Source of the DNA: Adenophora triphylla var. japonica
Taxonomy: Eukaryota > Streptophyta > Magnoliopsida > Asterales > Campanulaceae
Direction of reading: 5' to 3'
DNA: 64,000 nt
Assembly: GCA_022495995.1 (NCBI GenBank)
Contig: JAFEMH010002514.1
Location: 248,001 to 312,000 of the forward strand
Under the pieces are notes generated by a model. It ran no database searches. It saw only the letters and a program-made list of their open reading frames with translations, and was not told the DNA's origin. Positions 10,707-19,800 of the stretch are shown here, one piece after another; within the stretch, counting starts at the first letter, position 1; each line of letters begins with the position of its first letter. Position numbers and translations under genes: made by a program.

Positions 10707-13016
10707 ATGTCACAGGCAACTTCAGACAGAAAGCTAGAGGCCACTCTAGACCAATTTGACCACAAAGGTTTTGCCCACAGCAACTTCCTGGATTATCGTC
10801 TTTTCTCATCAAACCCCCTCTGGCAAGGGAGGACGGTCCACGGTCCCGACGACCTAGGAGATGGAATAGCACAGTACAAGGAGTACCTAGCCAAACAGCA
10901 TGAAGAGTACCAGTGCTTACCTCCCGGAGGAAAGCAAGTTCTCTGTGAAAGCGACGACGAAGACGATGAAACCATTCTCTTCCAAGCCGGGCATGAAGTC
11001 AACAAAACCGGAATCCCAAGGGTCCTGGGAGGATGGGGACAGATCATTTCTGCTCTCAAACTAAAAGGCCAACTGAAGGAGGAAGGTCTATTCAAAAAGA
11101 AGAGAAAAATGGAAATACATCTCCAGCAACTACTCAGGGAGATTCCACAGACTACGGCCTTCGTTTACAGAAACGATCAACTGAGACAGCAGCCAGTTAC
11201 GTGGGCAGATGTTCGGGAAGCCGTGTACTCACCTTGCGACATACCTGCCACTCAGTTAAAGCAGAAGAAAAATCTCTCCCCGATGGAAGTTTATCTAGAC
11301 TGCCGCATACAGTTCAAGGAAGCACCGGCTATTCTCACTTGGGAAGAAACACAGGCGCTAACTCTCGACGTTGGCTCTAGTGCAAGAGAGCTGATCTGGG
11401 CTAAAAGTGGAGGAAAATTAGAAAACCATGACTATCGCCTCACCCAACTCCAGAATGCCCTGAGCATGCTCAGCAAGAAGGAAAGAAGTGCGGTATACCG
11501 TGAAGAGATCAAAGAGACAGTTCGCATGAACCAAGAACTCTCTAACCTCCCCCAGAGGGTTAGCAGTGCACAGTTCAGTTCTGGCAACCACTGCTGCGCA
11601 CTAACGTTCGAGCAGTTGCGAAAAACCATTAACTCCCTCCCCACGGAGGCACCCAAGCCAGTATCCTGGGATAGAATCCGGAAAGCTGTCGAAGCCCCCG
11701 GGAATGCATCTATAGTCAACAAACTGAGAGAAGACATATGGCCCTATGCTTCGAGGAATCCCCCTCTGATTATGGCTCAGCTCAGAGCGACCTGTTCAGA
11801 AGGGACCAAGCCTGATGTCAGTGCCCTGACCCGATCAGGTCAAATCCATGCATTACCACCCAAGGCCACTAAAAAGCCGACGGAGCCAGAACCGCAACAC
11901 GGCCTGCCAGAAGACTCAAGTTCCTTGAAGGAGGACCCGATCCTCACACAGCTCAAGCAGACCCAGGCGAACATTTCCCTTTGGTCCCTGCTCACATCTT
12001 CATACCCTCACAAACTCAAGCTAGAGGATATTTGGGCCCGCACCATGGTACCCGTGGACGCAACCCCAGACGAAGTCATTCAGATGATAGGCAACATCCA
12101 CTACGGCAACATCATCACCTTCACAAATTTGGACCTACCAAAATTTGGGGCTGATTACAATGAGACGCTCTACATCACAGTCCAGCTGGATGAGTGTCGC
12201 CTTCCCCGTGTGTTAGTAGACGGAGGTTCCGGAATGAATGTCTTGCCCGCCAAGATGATGGACCTGCTTGACATCAAGCCCACAGATCTGAAGCCTTCAG
12301 TCCACACTGTCAAGGCCTATGACTCCACTTCCCGCACAGTTCTCGGGGTTGCTACTCTAAATATCTGGTTCGACAAGCGGATGATCCCCACCGAATTCCA
12401 AGTGTTGGACATTCCTATCACTTTCACAGCCATCTTGGGGCAACCCTGGCTGCATCAAATAAATGGCGTGGCATCCACCCTTCACCAGTGTATCAAGTTC
12501 ATGCAAGGCAATGAGCTAACCACAGTCTACGGCGACAGCGTCACCACCGAGGGGACCAGCACCAACGGCATTCCAGTGTTAGAGATCAAGCATGATGACG
12601 ACATGGCATTAACTGGATTCACTTTGGAGACCTCCAAGATCCAAATATGCAACGTGGACCTTCCACTGTTTCAAGACAAAATCCCTCCCGCCATGAAGAT
12701 GATGAAACTCATGAACTTCATCCCAGGACTGGGGCTCGGCAAAAGGTTACAAGGCCAAGACCAAGTCATCAAAGTCAAGGACCACACTACAGTCCAGGGG
12801 CTTGGCTTTGTACCAACACCAGCAGATATCAAAGAAAACAATAGGCTTGCCCGCACCAAGGCAGCAGCCCGCAAAAGGGGAACCTCCAACGGCACACCCA
12901 ACCTCCGACCTTACAGTTTCGACCTTGCTCATTACTTCACCAAGGGAACCTACAGCAGAACTGAGGGGACCGACAAGGGAACCGACAGCAGAACCGGCTG
13001 GGCGACACAGCAATGA
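10707..13016 (+). CDS. pol: TatB polyprotein segment: linker, aspartic protease, G-patch-like motif (769 aa)
   Basis: This is the longest intact frame in the window. The first ~480 residues are a charged linker with two W-x-x-[IV]R-x-AV repeats (VTWADVREAVYSP, VSWDRIRKAVEAP). The retropepsin-like domain is at about residues 495-610, with catalytic VDGGSGMN near residue 503, KAYDSTSRTVLG and ILGQPWLHQINGVASTLHQC. A G-patch-like stretch, MNFIPGLGLGKRL, lies near residue 670; such glycine motifs often follow the protease and bind nucleic acid. The start is the first Met of the frame. In the living element the protein would be part of one polyprotein, so this start is probably not a native one. 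It is followed by the 13102 frame. Confidence 0.75.
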   Translation: MSQATSDRKLEATLDQFDHKGFAHSNFLDYRLFSSNPLWQGRTVHGPDDLGDGIAQYKEYLAKQHEEYQCLPPGGKQVLCESDDEDDETILFQAGHEVNKTGIPRVLGGWGQIISALKLKGQLKEEGLFKKKRKMEIHLQQLLREIPQTTAFVYRNDQLRQQPVTWADVREAVYSPCDIPATQLKQKKNLSPMEVYLDCRIQFKEAPAILTWEETQALTLDVGSSARELIWAKSGGKLENHDYRLTQLQNALSMLSKKERSAVYREEIKETVRMNQELSNLPQRVSSAQFSSGNHCCALTFEQLRKTINSLPTEAPKPVSWDRIRKAVEAPGNASIVNKLREDIWPYASRNPPLIMAQLRATCSEGTKPDVSALTRSGQIHALPPKATKKPTEPEPQHGLPEDSSSLKEDPILTQLKQTQANISLWSLLTSSYPHKLKLEDIWARTMVPVDATPDEVIQMIGNIHYGNIITFTNLDLPKFGADYNETLYITVQLDECRLPRVLVDGGSGMNVLPAKMMDLLDIKPTDLKPSVHTVKAYDSTSRTVLGVATLNIWFDKRMIPTEFQVLDIPITFTAILGQPWLHQINGVASTLHQCIKFMQGNELTTVYGDSVTTEGTSTNGIPVLEIKHDDDMALTGFTLETSKIQICNVDLPLFQDKIPPAMKMMKLMNFIPGLGLGKRLQGQDQVIKVKDHTTVQGLGFVPTPADIKENNRLARTKAAARKRGTSNGTPNLRPYSFDLAHYFTKGTYSRTEGTDKGTDSRTGWATQQ

Positions 13017-13101
13017 ACCGACATCGGGCGAGGGGACCGAAAGTGGAACTGATGAAGATGAGAAATAAGTAGGGAAAGTCAGCACAGAGACGGCAGAAAG
13101 G

Positions 13102-14004
13102 ATGGAAAAGCTAGCACAGAACCTCAAGCGTTTCAGAGGACTCAAGGTTAATCCGAGAAGGGGAGCGTTCCTCGACATCACAACTCTACCTGGACCCATT
13201 GCCACCACAGTTCAGCATGAGTACACATTCAAAGGAATCCCGGACTTGGAAGAGCAACTCGAGACACTCTTCATGGGAAAAAGACTGTTCGAGTCAGCCG
13301 CCGAGGCCACATTCGAGACAGTAACTCCAAAGCAGAAGGAACCAGAATTCATAGATGACGCTCTCATTGGACCCGCTCTACTAAGTCTTTTTGAAGAAGT
13401 CATGGAGGTGCCAAACCTGATTGACCTGGGCTCCGAAAATAGCATGATCTCCATGATCGGGACAGCAGAAGCCAAGCCTCTCGACCCCCGAACCCTCATC
13501 GAGCATCCAGCAATGCCACTGAAAAACTTGGTAACTTTCACCGGACCGAGGGCAAGCCAGACAGATATGGAAGACAAGTTGGGCCTGCACCCACATCTCC
13601 CTAAACCTGGTTTCAAACCCTCTAAGTCAGTCCTTGTTAAAGTCCAGTCCTCTGAGTCATCCAACGGCCTTACGCTGGAAGACTATGATAATGTAGCCAA
13701 CAATGTATTTTCGTTCGCATTTAATGAAAAGTCTGACCTTTCGAAGTATCCCCTCATTGCCACTTTAACAACTGATAAGTTAACAAACAACTTAAAAGAC
13801 GTTAATAATGACTCACTTGATAAAGAAACAGACACATTAAATGAACAATACATTAAAGAAGTTCTCAAGCGTGTAGTAGACCAAGAGGAAAATCGGGCCC
13901 AAGCTGCCGAAGAGGTTATGACTAAAGTGAACCTGGGACAATGCAAGAGCCTAAAGAGACACAAGTGGGCAGTTTCTTCACCGGTGCAGAAAAGGAAGCC
14001 CTGA
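13102..14004 (+). pseudogene. pol: TatB polyprotein segment between protease and RT
   Basis: A 300-codon frame aligning along its length with TatC 27983-28885 (shared motifs VQ..Y.FKG, FDPRTL, SSESS.GLT.EDY, LNEQYIKE, EENRAQAAEEV). The C-terminus is frameshifted at about 13940, where the correct continuation (EPKETQVGSFF) enters the RT frame. Function unknown; it joins the protease part to RT. Confidence 0.7.
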
Positions 14005-14837
14005 CAGATCTCCTCAAGGAGTATGTTGACGTGTTCGCCTGGTCATATCAGGACATTCCAGGACTCGATCCCTCAATTGTGGAGCACAGAATTCTCCTGG
14101 CTCCAGAATCCAAGCCTATCAAGCAGAAATTGTGCAAGATCAAGCCAGAGTGGTCCTTGCAAGCGAAAGAAGAAATTGAGAAGATGCTCCGCGTCGGCTT
14201 CATCCGATTAATTGAGTACCTGACCTGGCTCTCCAACATCGTGATGGTCACCCAGGCCAATGGAAAGGTCAGATGCTGTGTGGATTTCCGAGATCTCAAC
14301 AAGGCCAGCCCTAAAGATGATTTCCCACTGCCCAACATCGACATCCTAGTCGACACCACGGAAAATTTCGAGGTAAAGTCCTTCGTGGATGGGTTTGCCG
14401 AATACAATCAGATCAGAATGTCCGAGGAAGATCAAGCCAAGACTGCTTTCAACACTTCGTGGGGGACATACTGCTACACGGTCATGCCATTCGGTTTAAA
14501 GAACGCTGGGGCTACTTACCAGCGGGCTGCAACAGCCCTCTTCCATGACATGATTCACAAGGAAATCAAAGTGTATGTCGATGACATGATTATCCACTTC
14601 AGAGGATCAGACATGCAACACATGACAGATCTAAGAAAGTTCTTCAATAGACTCAGAAAGCACTCCTTGAGATTGAACCCTGCGAAGTGCACCTTTGGCG
14701 TCAAGAAAGGCAATGTACTGGGGTACATGGTTACAGAAAGAGGTATCGAAGCCGATCCCAAGAAAATCAAGGCTATCATCAACATGAAGCCGCCCCAGAC
14801 ACTGACAGAAGTGAAAAGTTTTATGGGAAGACTTTAG
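13941..14837 (+). pseudogene. pol: Reverse transcriptase domain of TatB
   Basis: Typical Ty3/gypsy RT. Catalytic motif A is SFVDGFAEYNQI (Asp near residue 150 of this frame), motif B area MPFGLKNAGATYQR, and motif C YVDDM at residues 212-216, all intact. It copies element RNA into DNA in the particle. The frame is cut at TAG 14835, where TatC has CAG (KLQYIS), so this is a C-to-T nonsense change. The thumb and connection continue in 14838-15154. Confidence 0.92.
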
Positions 14838-15154
14838 TACATCAGCCGCTTCATCAACCAGTTGACATCTCTCTGTGAGCCAATGTTTAAGCTGGTGAAG
14901 AAAAATGCCGACGTCAAATGGGACTCCGAGTGCCAGACAGCATTCGAGAAAATCAAAACATACTTGGTGAATCCCCCAATTATGTGCCCGCCACATGAAT
15001 ACAAACCACTTCTCCTGTACCTGACGGTGACAGATACGTCAATCGGAGAAATGTTGGCACAAGAACAGATTGATTCCAAGGTTGAGCATGCAATCTACTT
15101 CGTAAGCCGAAAGCTTCAAGGAAGTTAACTCAGCTACTCAGCATTAGAGAAAAC
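14838..15154 (+). pseudogene. pol: RT connection / first RNase H-like domain of TatB
   Basis: Continues RT in the same frame after the 14835 stop: YISRFINQL, then LLYLTVTDTSIGEMLAQE and IYFVSRKLQGS. This is the degenerate RNase H-like domain that follows gypsy RT. It stops at TAA 15126, where TatC reads Glu in SELNYSA. Confidence 0.85.
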
Positions 15155-15900
15155 TTGTACCGCCTTAGTATGGGTAGTCGGGAACTAAAACACTACATGC
15201 AGTCACATTCAGTGCTCCTGGTCTCCAAGATGGACCCCGTCCGATATCTCTTCGACAAGCCATCCCTGTTAATGAGACTAGCCAAGTGGTCATTCTTCCT
15301 GGCTGAGTTCGACATCAAGTACATGGTCAAAAAATCAACAAAGGGCAGAGTAATGGCAGATCAGCTGGCAGACTTCCCAAGCAATGAACCCAAGGGCCCT
15401 GATCCACAGTTTCCAGATGACGGGATCTTTTCACTCGACAGCGCAAACCGCTGGCAACTCTTCTTCGATGGGGCAGCCAACAAGAAGGGAAATGGTATTG
15501 GAAAGCTCCTGGTCGATCCCAAGGATGAGCACACTCCCATAGCCATCAAACTGAAATTTTGAAACAACCAACATTGCAACAGAGTATGAAGCTTGTGCAG
15601 CCGATCTAGAAGCCGCTCTTGAGTGCAACATCTCAGAACTGGAAGTGTACGGAGACTCAGCATTGATCATCAATCAAGTGTCCAACAAATGGAAGACGAT
15701 AGATTCTGGCCTCCAGAAGTACCACACGTACACGGAGGAGCTCATTGATCATTTCAAGGACATCTCTTTCCATTATTTGCCAAGAGACAGGAACCGCTTC
15801 GACGATGCCCTGGCTACCCTCGCATCTCTTGTCGAAATTCCCGATGGGAAATCAGTAAAACCCCTCAGAATAGGCAGACGGGAAACACCCGCTTATTACT
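15155..15900 (+). pseudogene. pol: Second RNase H (Tat-type additional RNase H) of TatB
   Basis: After the tether-like stretch (KWSFFLAEFDIKY) the RNase H fold starts at WQLFFDGAANKKGNG (catalytic Asp codon 15467-15469), continues YEACAADLEAALE and YGDSALIINQV (15648-15680). A one- or two-base shift near 15560 breaks the frame. A second, non-RT-linked RNase H is a recognised hallmark of the Tat lineage and degrades the RNA strand after copying. Confidence 0.87.
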
Positions 15901-16399
15901 GTGAGATCGAAGTTAAAAATGAACCGATCGATGAATCCTGGTACAATCAAATTTACCAGTACCTCAAAAACGGAGAAGCTTCCTTCACAAGTGAAGATGG
16001 AAAATACAAAGAAGGGATCAAAGCCAAAAACATGATGGCACTAAAACGCCTGGCATCCCATTTCGTCATTCTGGGGGGTATGTTGTACAAGAAGCGCCAC
16101 CAAGGGCTACTGCTTCGGTGAGTAAATAAAGAAAAAGCCACCGAGCTAATGAACGAAGTTCACAACGGAACCTGCGGTCCGCACATGAACGCCAGAGCAT
16201 TGACACAGATCATCCTCCGTATGGGATACTATTGGGTATCAATGGAAATAGACTGCATCCAGTTCGTTAGAAACTGCGACAAATGTCAACGGTTCTCTAA
16301 CCTCAATCACATCCCTCCTCATGAACTCTATTGGTTGACTACGCCATGGCCTTTCGCCACATGGGGAATCGATGTCATCAGCAAGATCACTCCGCCAGG
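15901..16399 (+). pseudogene. pol: Integrase of TatB, N-terminal part, cut by TatC
   Basis: Holds the HHCC zinc-binding domain (EVHNGTCGPHMN ... CDKCQRF, 16158-16290) and the first catalytic Asp in WGIDVI (codon 16371-16373). A TGA at 16120 breaks the frame before the zinc finger. The frame ends in the middle of a glycine codon (GG|G) at the TatC junction. With 35512 onward it reads on in frame once TatC and one ccagg are removed. Confidence 0.92.
16395..16399. repeat. TSD of TatC, left copy (ccagg)
   Basis: Identical to 35507-35511, directly before the first base of the TatC LTR. Confidence 0.95.
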
Positions 16400-17239
16400 T
16401 GTGAATGTGGTGCCCAAGATAAGCGGCTCCCTTTTTTTGTTTTACTTATTTTTTTGGAACCACTTTTTCGTGTAAGGGGGATCACCGCCTCACATCAGTT
16501 TGGAAACGTCCAGTTTAAATTGAAAAATGGAGTCTCCACGCCATTTTGATTCCCTCAAAACTTTGAAAAAAAGGATTTGGATCCGGAGGTTAAGTTACCC
16601 TTTGGAAAGAACAGATCGTCGTTCACCCAAAGAGCCTTGCCGAAGCAAGTCTTCCAAGATCCGCTTTTCATACTTGCCTTAATGTTTTCGTGTGTGGGAT
16701 GTGTGTTTTGAAAAGGAGGAACCAAGTGGTCTTCCGGACATATAAACCATGAGTTGGTTATCGCTTGGGATTCCTTGGATTTTTATGTATTAGGGACTTT
16801 GGTCCCGTTCTCATCTTGGACTTGTGATCATCATGATGAGACCTTGGGTCACATGTGATCAAGATAGGGACACCGTTTTTAGAGTCCAAGGATGAGACCC
16901 TTTAGAAAGGAGTGGCCTTTGCCTATTGACCCTACATCTTGAGACGATTTGGACTTCTTTGGGGCATTTATGCTCGTCTCAAGTGATGATCGGAGATATG
17001 TGGCTAGGGCTCTTCCTTTTCTAAAGGAGAATCCATCTATGGCATCTTTGAATGGAAGAAATGACGTAAAGATAGGACCTTTACATCATCTCGCTCTAAG
17101 AGATGCTCCAAGTACCAAGGGGGACTAGGGAAGGGGTATAAAGATTGGATCTTTATACTCATCCTATGCCTTTTTGTGCCTTATGAAGGTCACTAGGCAA
17201 TCCTAGGAGAGAAATCCAACCATGAGGGACATGGGGGAT

Positions 17240-17520
17240 GCATGTTTAAGCTAAAGATGACATTTTTAATGAAAAGATGACATTTTAAGTGCAAAGGATG
17301 CTACTTGGTTGCAAAGGATGCTTCTTTGATGTAAAGAATGATTTTTAATGCAAAGGATGCAACTTTGTGTGAAAAATGGCATTTTATGCGCAAAGGATGC
17401 ATAAAGATGTCATTTTAGGAGCAAAGGATGCTACTTTGATGTAAAGATAACACTTTTAATGCAAATGATGCAACTTTATATGTAAAGATGGCATTTTAGG
17501 AGCAAAGGATGCTACTTTCA
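17240..17520. repeat. Short degenerate tandem repeats in TatC LTR
   Basis: Units of about 28-32 bp built on GCAAAGGATGCTACTTTG and TAAAGATGACATTTTA alternate. The same array is at 34520-34790 in the other LTR. Confidence 0.8.
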
Positions 17521-17945
17521 CATCACCATGTGAGAGATCCACCCTAGAACAAGCCTTTTTTGAGGTCTTATTTGTTCATCCTTGGGTTGGATCTTCCATG
17601 GATCCTATGTGATAGGGGAAAGGGGGTAATATGATTTACATGCCTAAAGATGGGATCTTTAATGACAATATCAAGTACCAAGCAAGTATATAGCAATATG
17701 TAAAGCAAGGAGAAAATATATGACATAAACACAAGTATAATGCAAGGTAAAGGGGAGGAGAGGTTACCAATGATGGTGTCCCTCTTTCTTCTTGAAGTTT
17801 GCCTAAGGAAGGGACCAACTTTTGAAGGTTTTGATGAGGAGGGAGGTGGTTTTTGACACTCTCAGCTCACTAGAATTTCGTGGTGGTATTTTGGCAGAGT
17901 AATGTTACTGAAAATCCCCCCCCTAATATGATTAGAGGAGGTCTC

Positions 17946-18021
17946 TATTTATAGGCACTCTGGAAGCAGCTAATGAAGCCGTACGGCTGTAACCCCATGG
18001 CAAATGAGGCCATGCGGTCAT
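17946..18021 (-). promoter_or_regulatory. Promoter of TatC 3' LTR: TATA box and palindrome pair
   Basis: TATAAATA on the minus strand (17946-17953). Upstream of it are AGCCGTACGGCT (17977-17988) and a second site, GACCGCATGGCC followed by TCATTTGCC (about 18002-18019). The 5' LTR has the same arrangement. Confidence 0.65.
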
Positions 18022-18237
18022 ATCCTGAGATGACTCAGCTTATTTCTAGAACCATGCAAGGTGGCCTTCTAGAAGGGAATTTCCACCGAAGGACTATATG
18101 GAATTTTAATTCCTTGCAAGTCCTTCGCCCCTCGGAAGGTTCGAAAACTTTTCCGAATTGCCCCTGAACTTTAGGAAAGTCTGGGGAATTGCCGGGAAAC
18201 TTAACCGGAAGGCATGAGCCAGATTTGGGTACTTACA

Positions 18238-18281
18238 GAAGCCCCTCGGCAACATCACTTGCAGGGCGAGTGGGGTTGTCG
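18238..18281 (-). other. Stem-loop and PPT of TatC
   Basis: On the minus strand the arms CGACAAC (18281-18275) and GTTGCCG (18253-18247) enclose an inner CACT/AGTG stem, and GAGGGGCTTC follows and touches the LTR. The stem is 35 nt long, as in four other elements here. The purine run is the probable plus-strand primer. Confidence 0.75.
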
Positions 18282-18616
18282 ATAGAAAAGGATCCAATCT
18301 GGCGAATGCCGAAACAGATTGGGTGACCATGGTGGTCGAGTGGCTGAACCTTTGGAAGGCTACCTACGTATCCCGAGTGGGAATCAAGCCATAATCGTAG
18401 TTCAGAATCCACAGGGGAGAGGGGTGTCATATGTGACGAATTAGCTGCACCTAGGGTAGGCTACATATGTATCCCGGAGGAATCAAGCCTGGTCGTAGTT
18501 CGGAATAAACCCACTGGGGAATGGCGAAGAGAAATTGGCCTCTTGCTGGGGAAATAGAAGGGAAAGTGACCTGGGAGGTCAAGTGACTGATCCTATTGGG
18601 GATATGCTAGATGGAG

Positions 18617-18905
18617 GAAGTGACCGATGTGGTTGGATATCTGGACCTCTATGAGGGGCTACTTCACCACTGAGGAGTGATGAATGACAAGGGGCGACCA
18701 CTGCGGTCAGATGACTGGACCTTTATGAAAGGCTGCCTCACCACTTAGGAGTGATGAATGAAAAGGGTGACCAATGTGGTCGGATGGCTGGACCTTTTAT
18801 GAAAGGCTGCCTCACCACTGAGGAGTGATGAAGGAAAAGGGTGACCAATGTGGTCGGATGGCTGGACCTTTTATGAAAGGCTACCTACGTATCCCGGAGG
18901 AATCA
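18617..18905. repeat. 73/74-bp tandem repeat, about 4 units (TatC 3' UTR)
   Basis: Unit starts GTGACCAATGTGGTCGGATG at 18620, 18695, 18768 and 18842 and ends in CACCACTGAGGAGTGATGAA. Hypervariable repeat-bearing 3' UTRs are known in Tat/Ogre elements. Confidence 0.88.
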
Positions 18906-19077
18906 AGCCTTGGTCGTAGTTCAAGTCTCACTAGATAGTTAGGAACAATGTCTAGGATCCTTGAGGTTTTGACGATTAGTGGAGGAGTCACCTGATTGAC
19001 AATTAATGGAGGTTGTCACCTGATTGACAATTAATGGAGGTTGTCACCTGATGAAACTAAAGCTTACGTCACTGTCG

Positions 19078-19410
19078 AGGAGATAGAGGTAGCTAAAGTT
19101 TGGAGAATTTGAGCGTACTTCTCAATCCGTGGGATAGAGGTAGCTAAAGTTTGGAGAACTTGAGCATACTTCTCAATCCATGAGATAGAGGTAGCTAATG
19201 TTTGGAGAACTTGAGCGTACTTCTCAATCTGTGAGATAGAGGTAGCTGAAGTTTGGAGAACTTGAGCGTACTTCTCTATCCGTGGGATAGAGGTAGCTAA
19301 AGTTTGGAGAACTTGAGCGTACTTCTCAATCCGTGAGATAGAGGTAGCTAAAGTTTGGAGAACTTGAGCGTACTTCTCAATCCGTGAGATAGAGGTAGCT
19401 AATGTTTGAG
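19078..19410. repeat. 51-bp tandem repeat, 7 units (TatC 3' UTR)
   Basis: GATAGAGGTAGCTAAAGTTT recurs at 19082, 19133, 19184, 19235, 19286, 19337 and 19388, exactly 51 bp apart. Confidence 0.93.
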
Positions 19411-19606
19411 TTTTGACAATTCGGAGGTTGTCACCTAGCGTTATTTCGTTATAACGGAAGTAACGGAGGCGACTCGGGAGGAAAACCTATTTGCTTAGAG
19501 ATAACCGATATCCTTTGGGAGAACAACGTTACTCTAGTTAAAGGATAACAGGAATTATATGCCTAAGTAGAAAGTCCAAGGGCATAAGTGTAATTTTCTG
19601 CTCAGA

Positions 19607-19685
19607 GCAAAAGAGGCCGCCCGGCATGAGATGAGGGCAAAAGAGGTCGTGCGGCTAGAAATTTATTTTCACTAGATTATATAAA
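19607..19685 (+). promoter_or_regulatory. Likely promoter of the TatC antisense PMD-like gene
   Basis: Two sites of the form GCAAAAGAGG + CCGCCCGG (19607-19624) and GCAAAAGAGG + TCGTGCGG (19637-19654) precede a TATATAAA box (19678-19685), which is 116-123 bp before the ATG at 19801. The site type is the one found in TatC's LTRs. Confidence 0.6.
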
Positions 19686-19800
19686 ACTGAATTTGAACGG
19701 GCATTGGGCACCATTGCCGCCCATCTGCTGCCGAGGAAGAGAGAGAGAGGAGAGAGAGAAGTTTCAAAATCCTTCAATCCCTTTGCTTCTATTAATCAAG

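Larger units (their letters stand above)
16400..18237 (-). repeat. 3' LTR of TatC (1838 bp)
   Basis: On the minus strand it runs from TGTAAGTACCCAAATC (18237) to CATTCACA (16400). Near-identical to 33665-35506, with mostly transition differences. It contains an internal array of short GCAAAGGATG/ACTTTGATG-type repeats (17240-17520) and a TATA box at 17946-17953. The U5 box near 16535 is mutated here compared with the 5' LTR. Confidence 0.94.
18282..19600 (-). other. 3' UTR of TatC with conserved CTACG...CGTAG blocks and tandem repeats
   Basis: No gene. It contains three copies of a conserved block (near 18355-18410, 18460-18510 and 18885-18925) in which CCTACGTATCCCGRRKGGAATCAAGCC-type sequence pairs with a nearby CGTAGTTC, plus a 73/74-bp array and a 51-bp array described separately, and a small ATTAATGGAGGTTGTCACCTG duplication at 18990-19050. 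Confidence 0.75.

Noticed and set aside
13016..13102. Ogre-type intron between protease and RT
   Set aside because: The gap is short and no convincing donor/acceptor pair with coding phase was seen; frameshifts explain the breaks.
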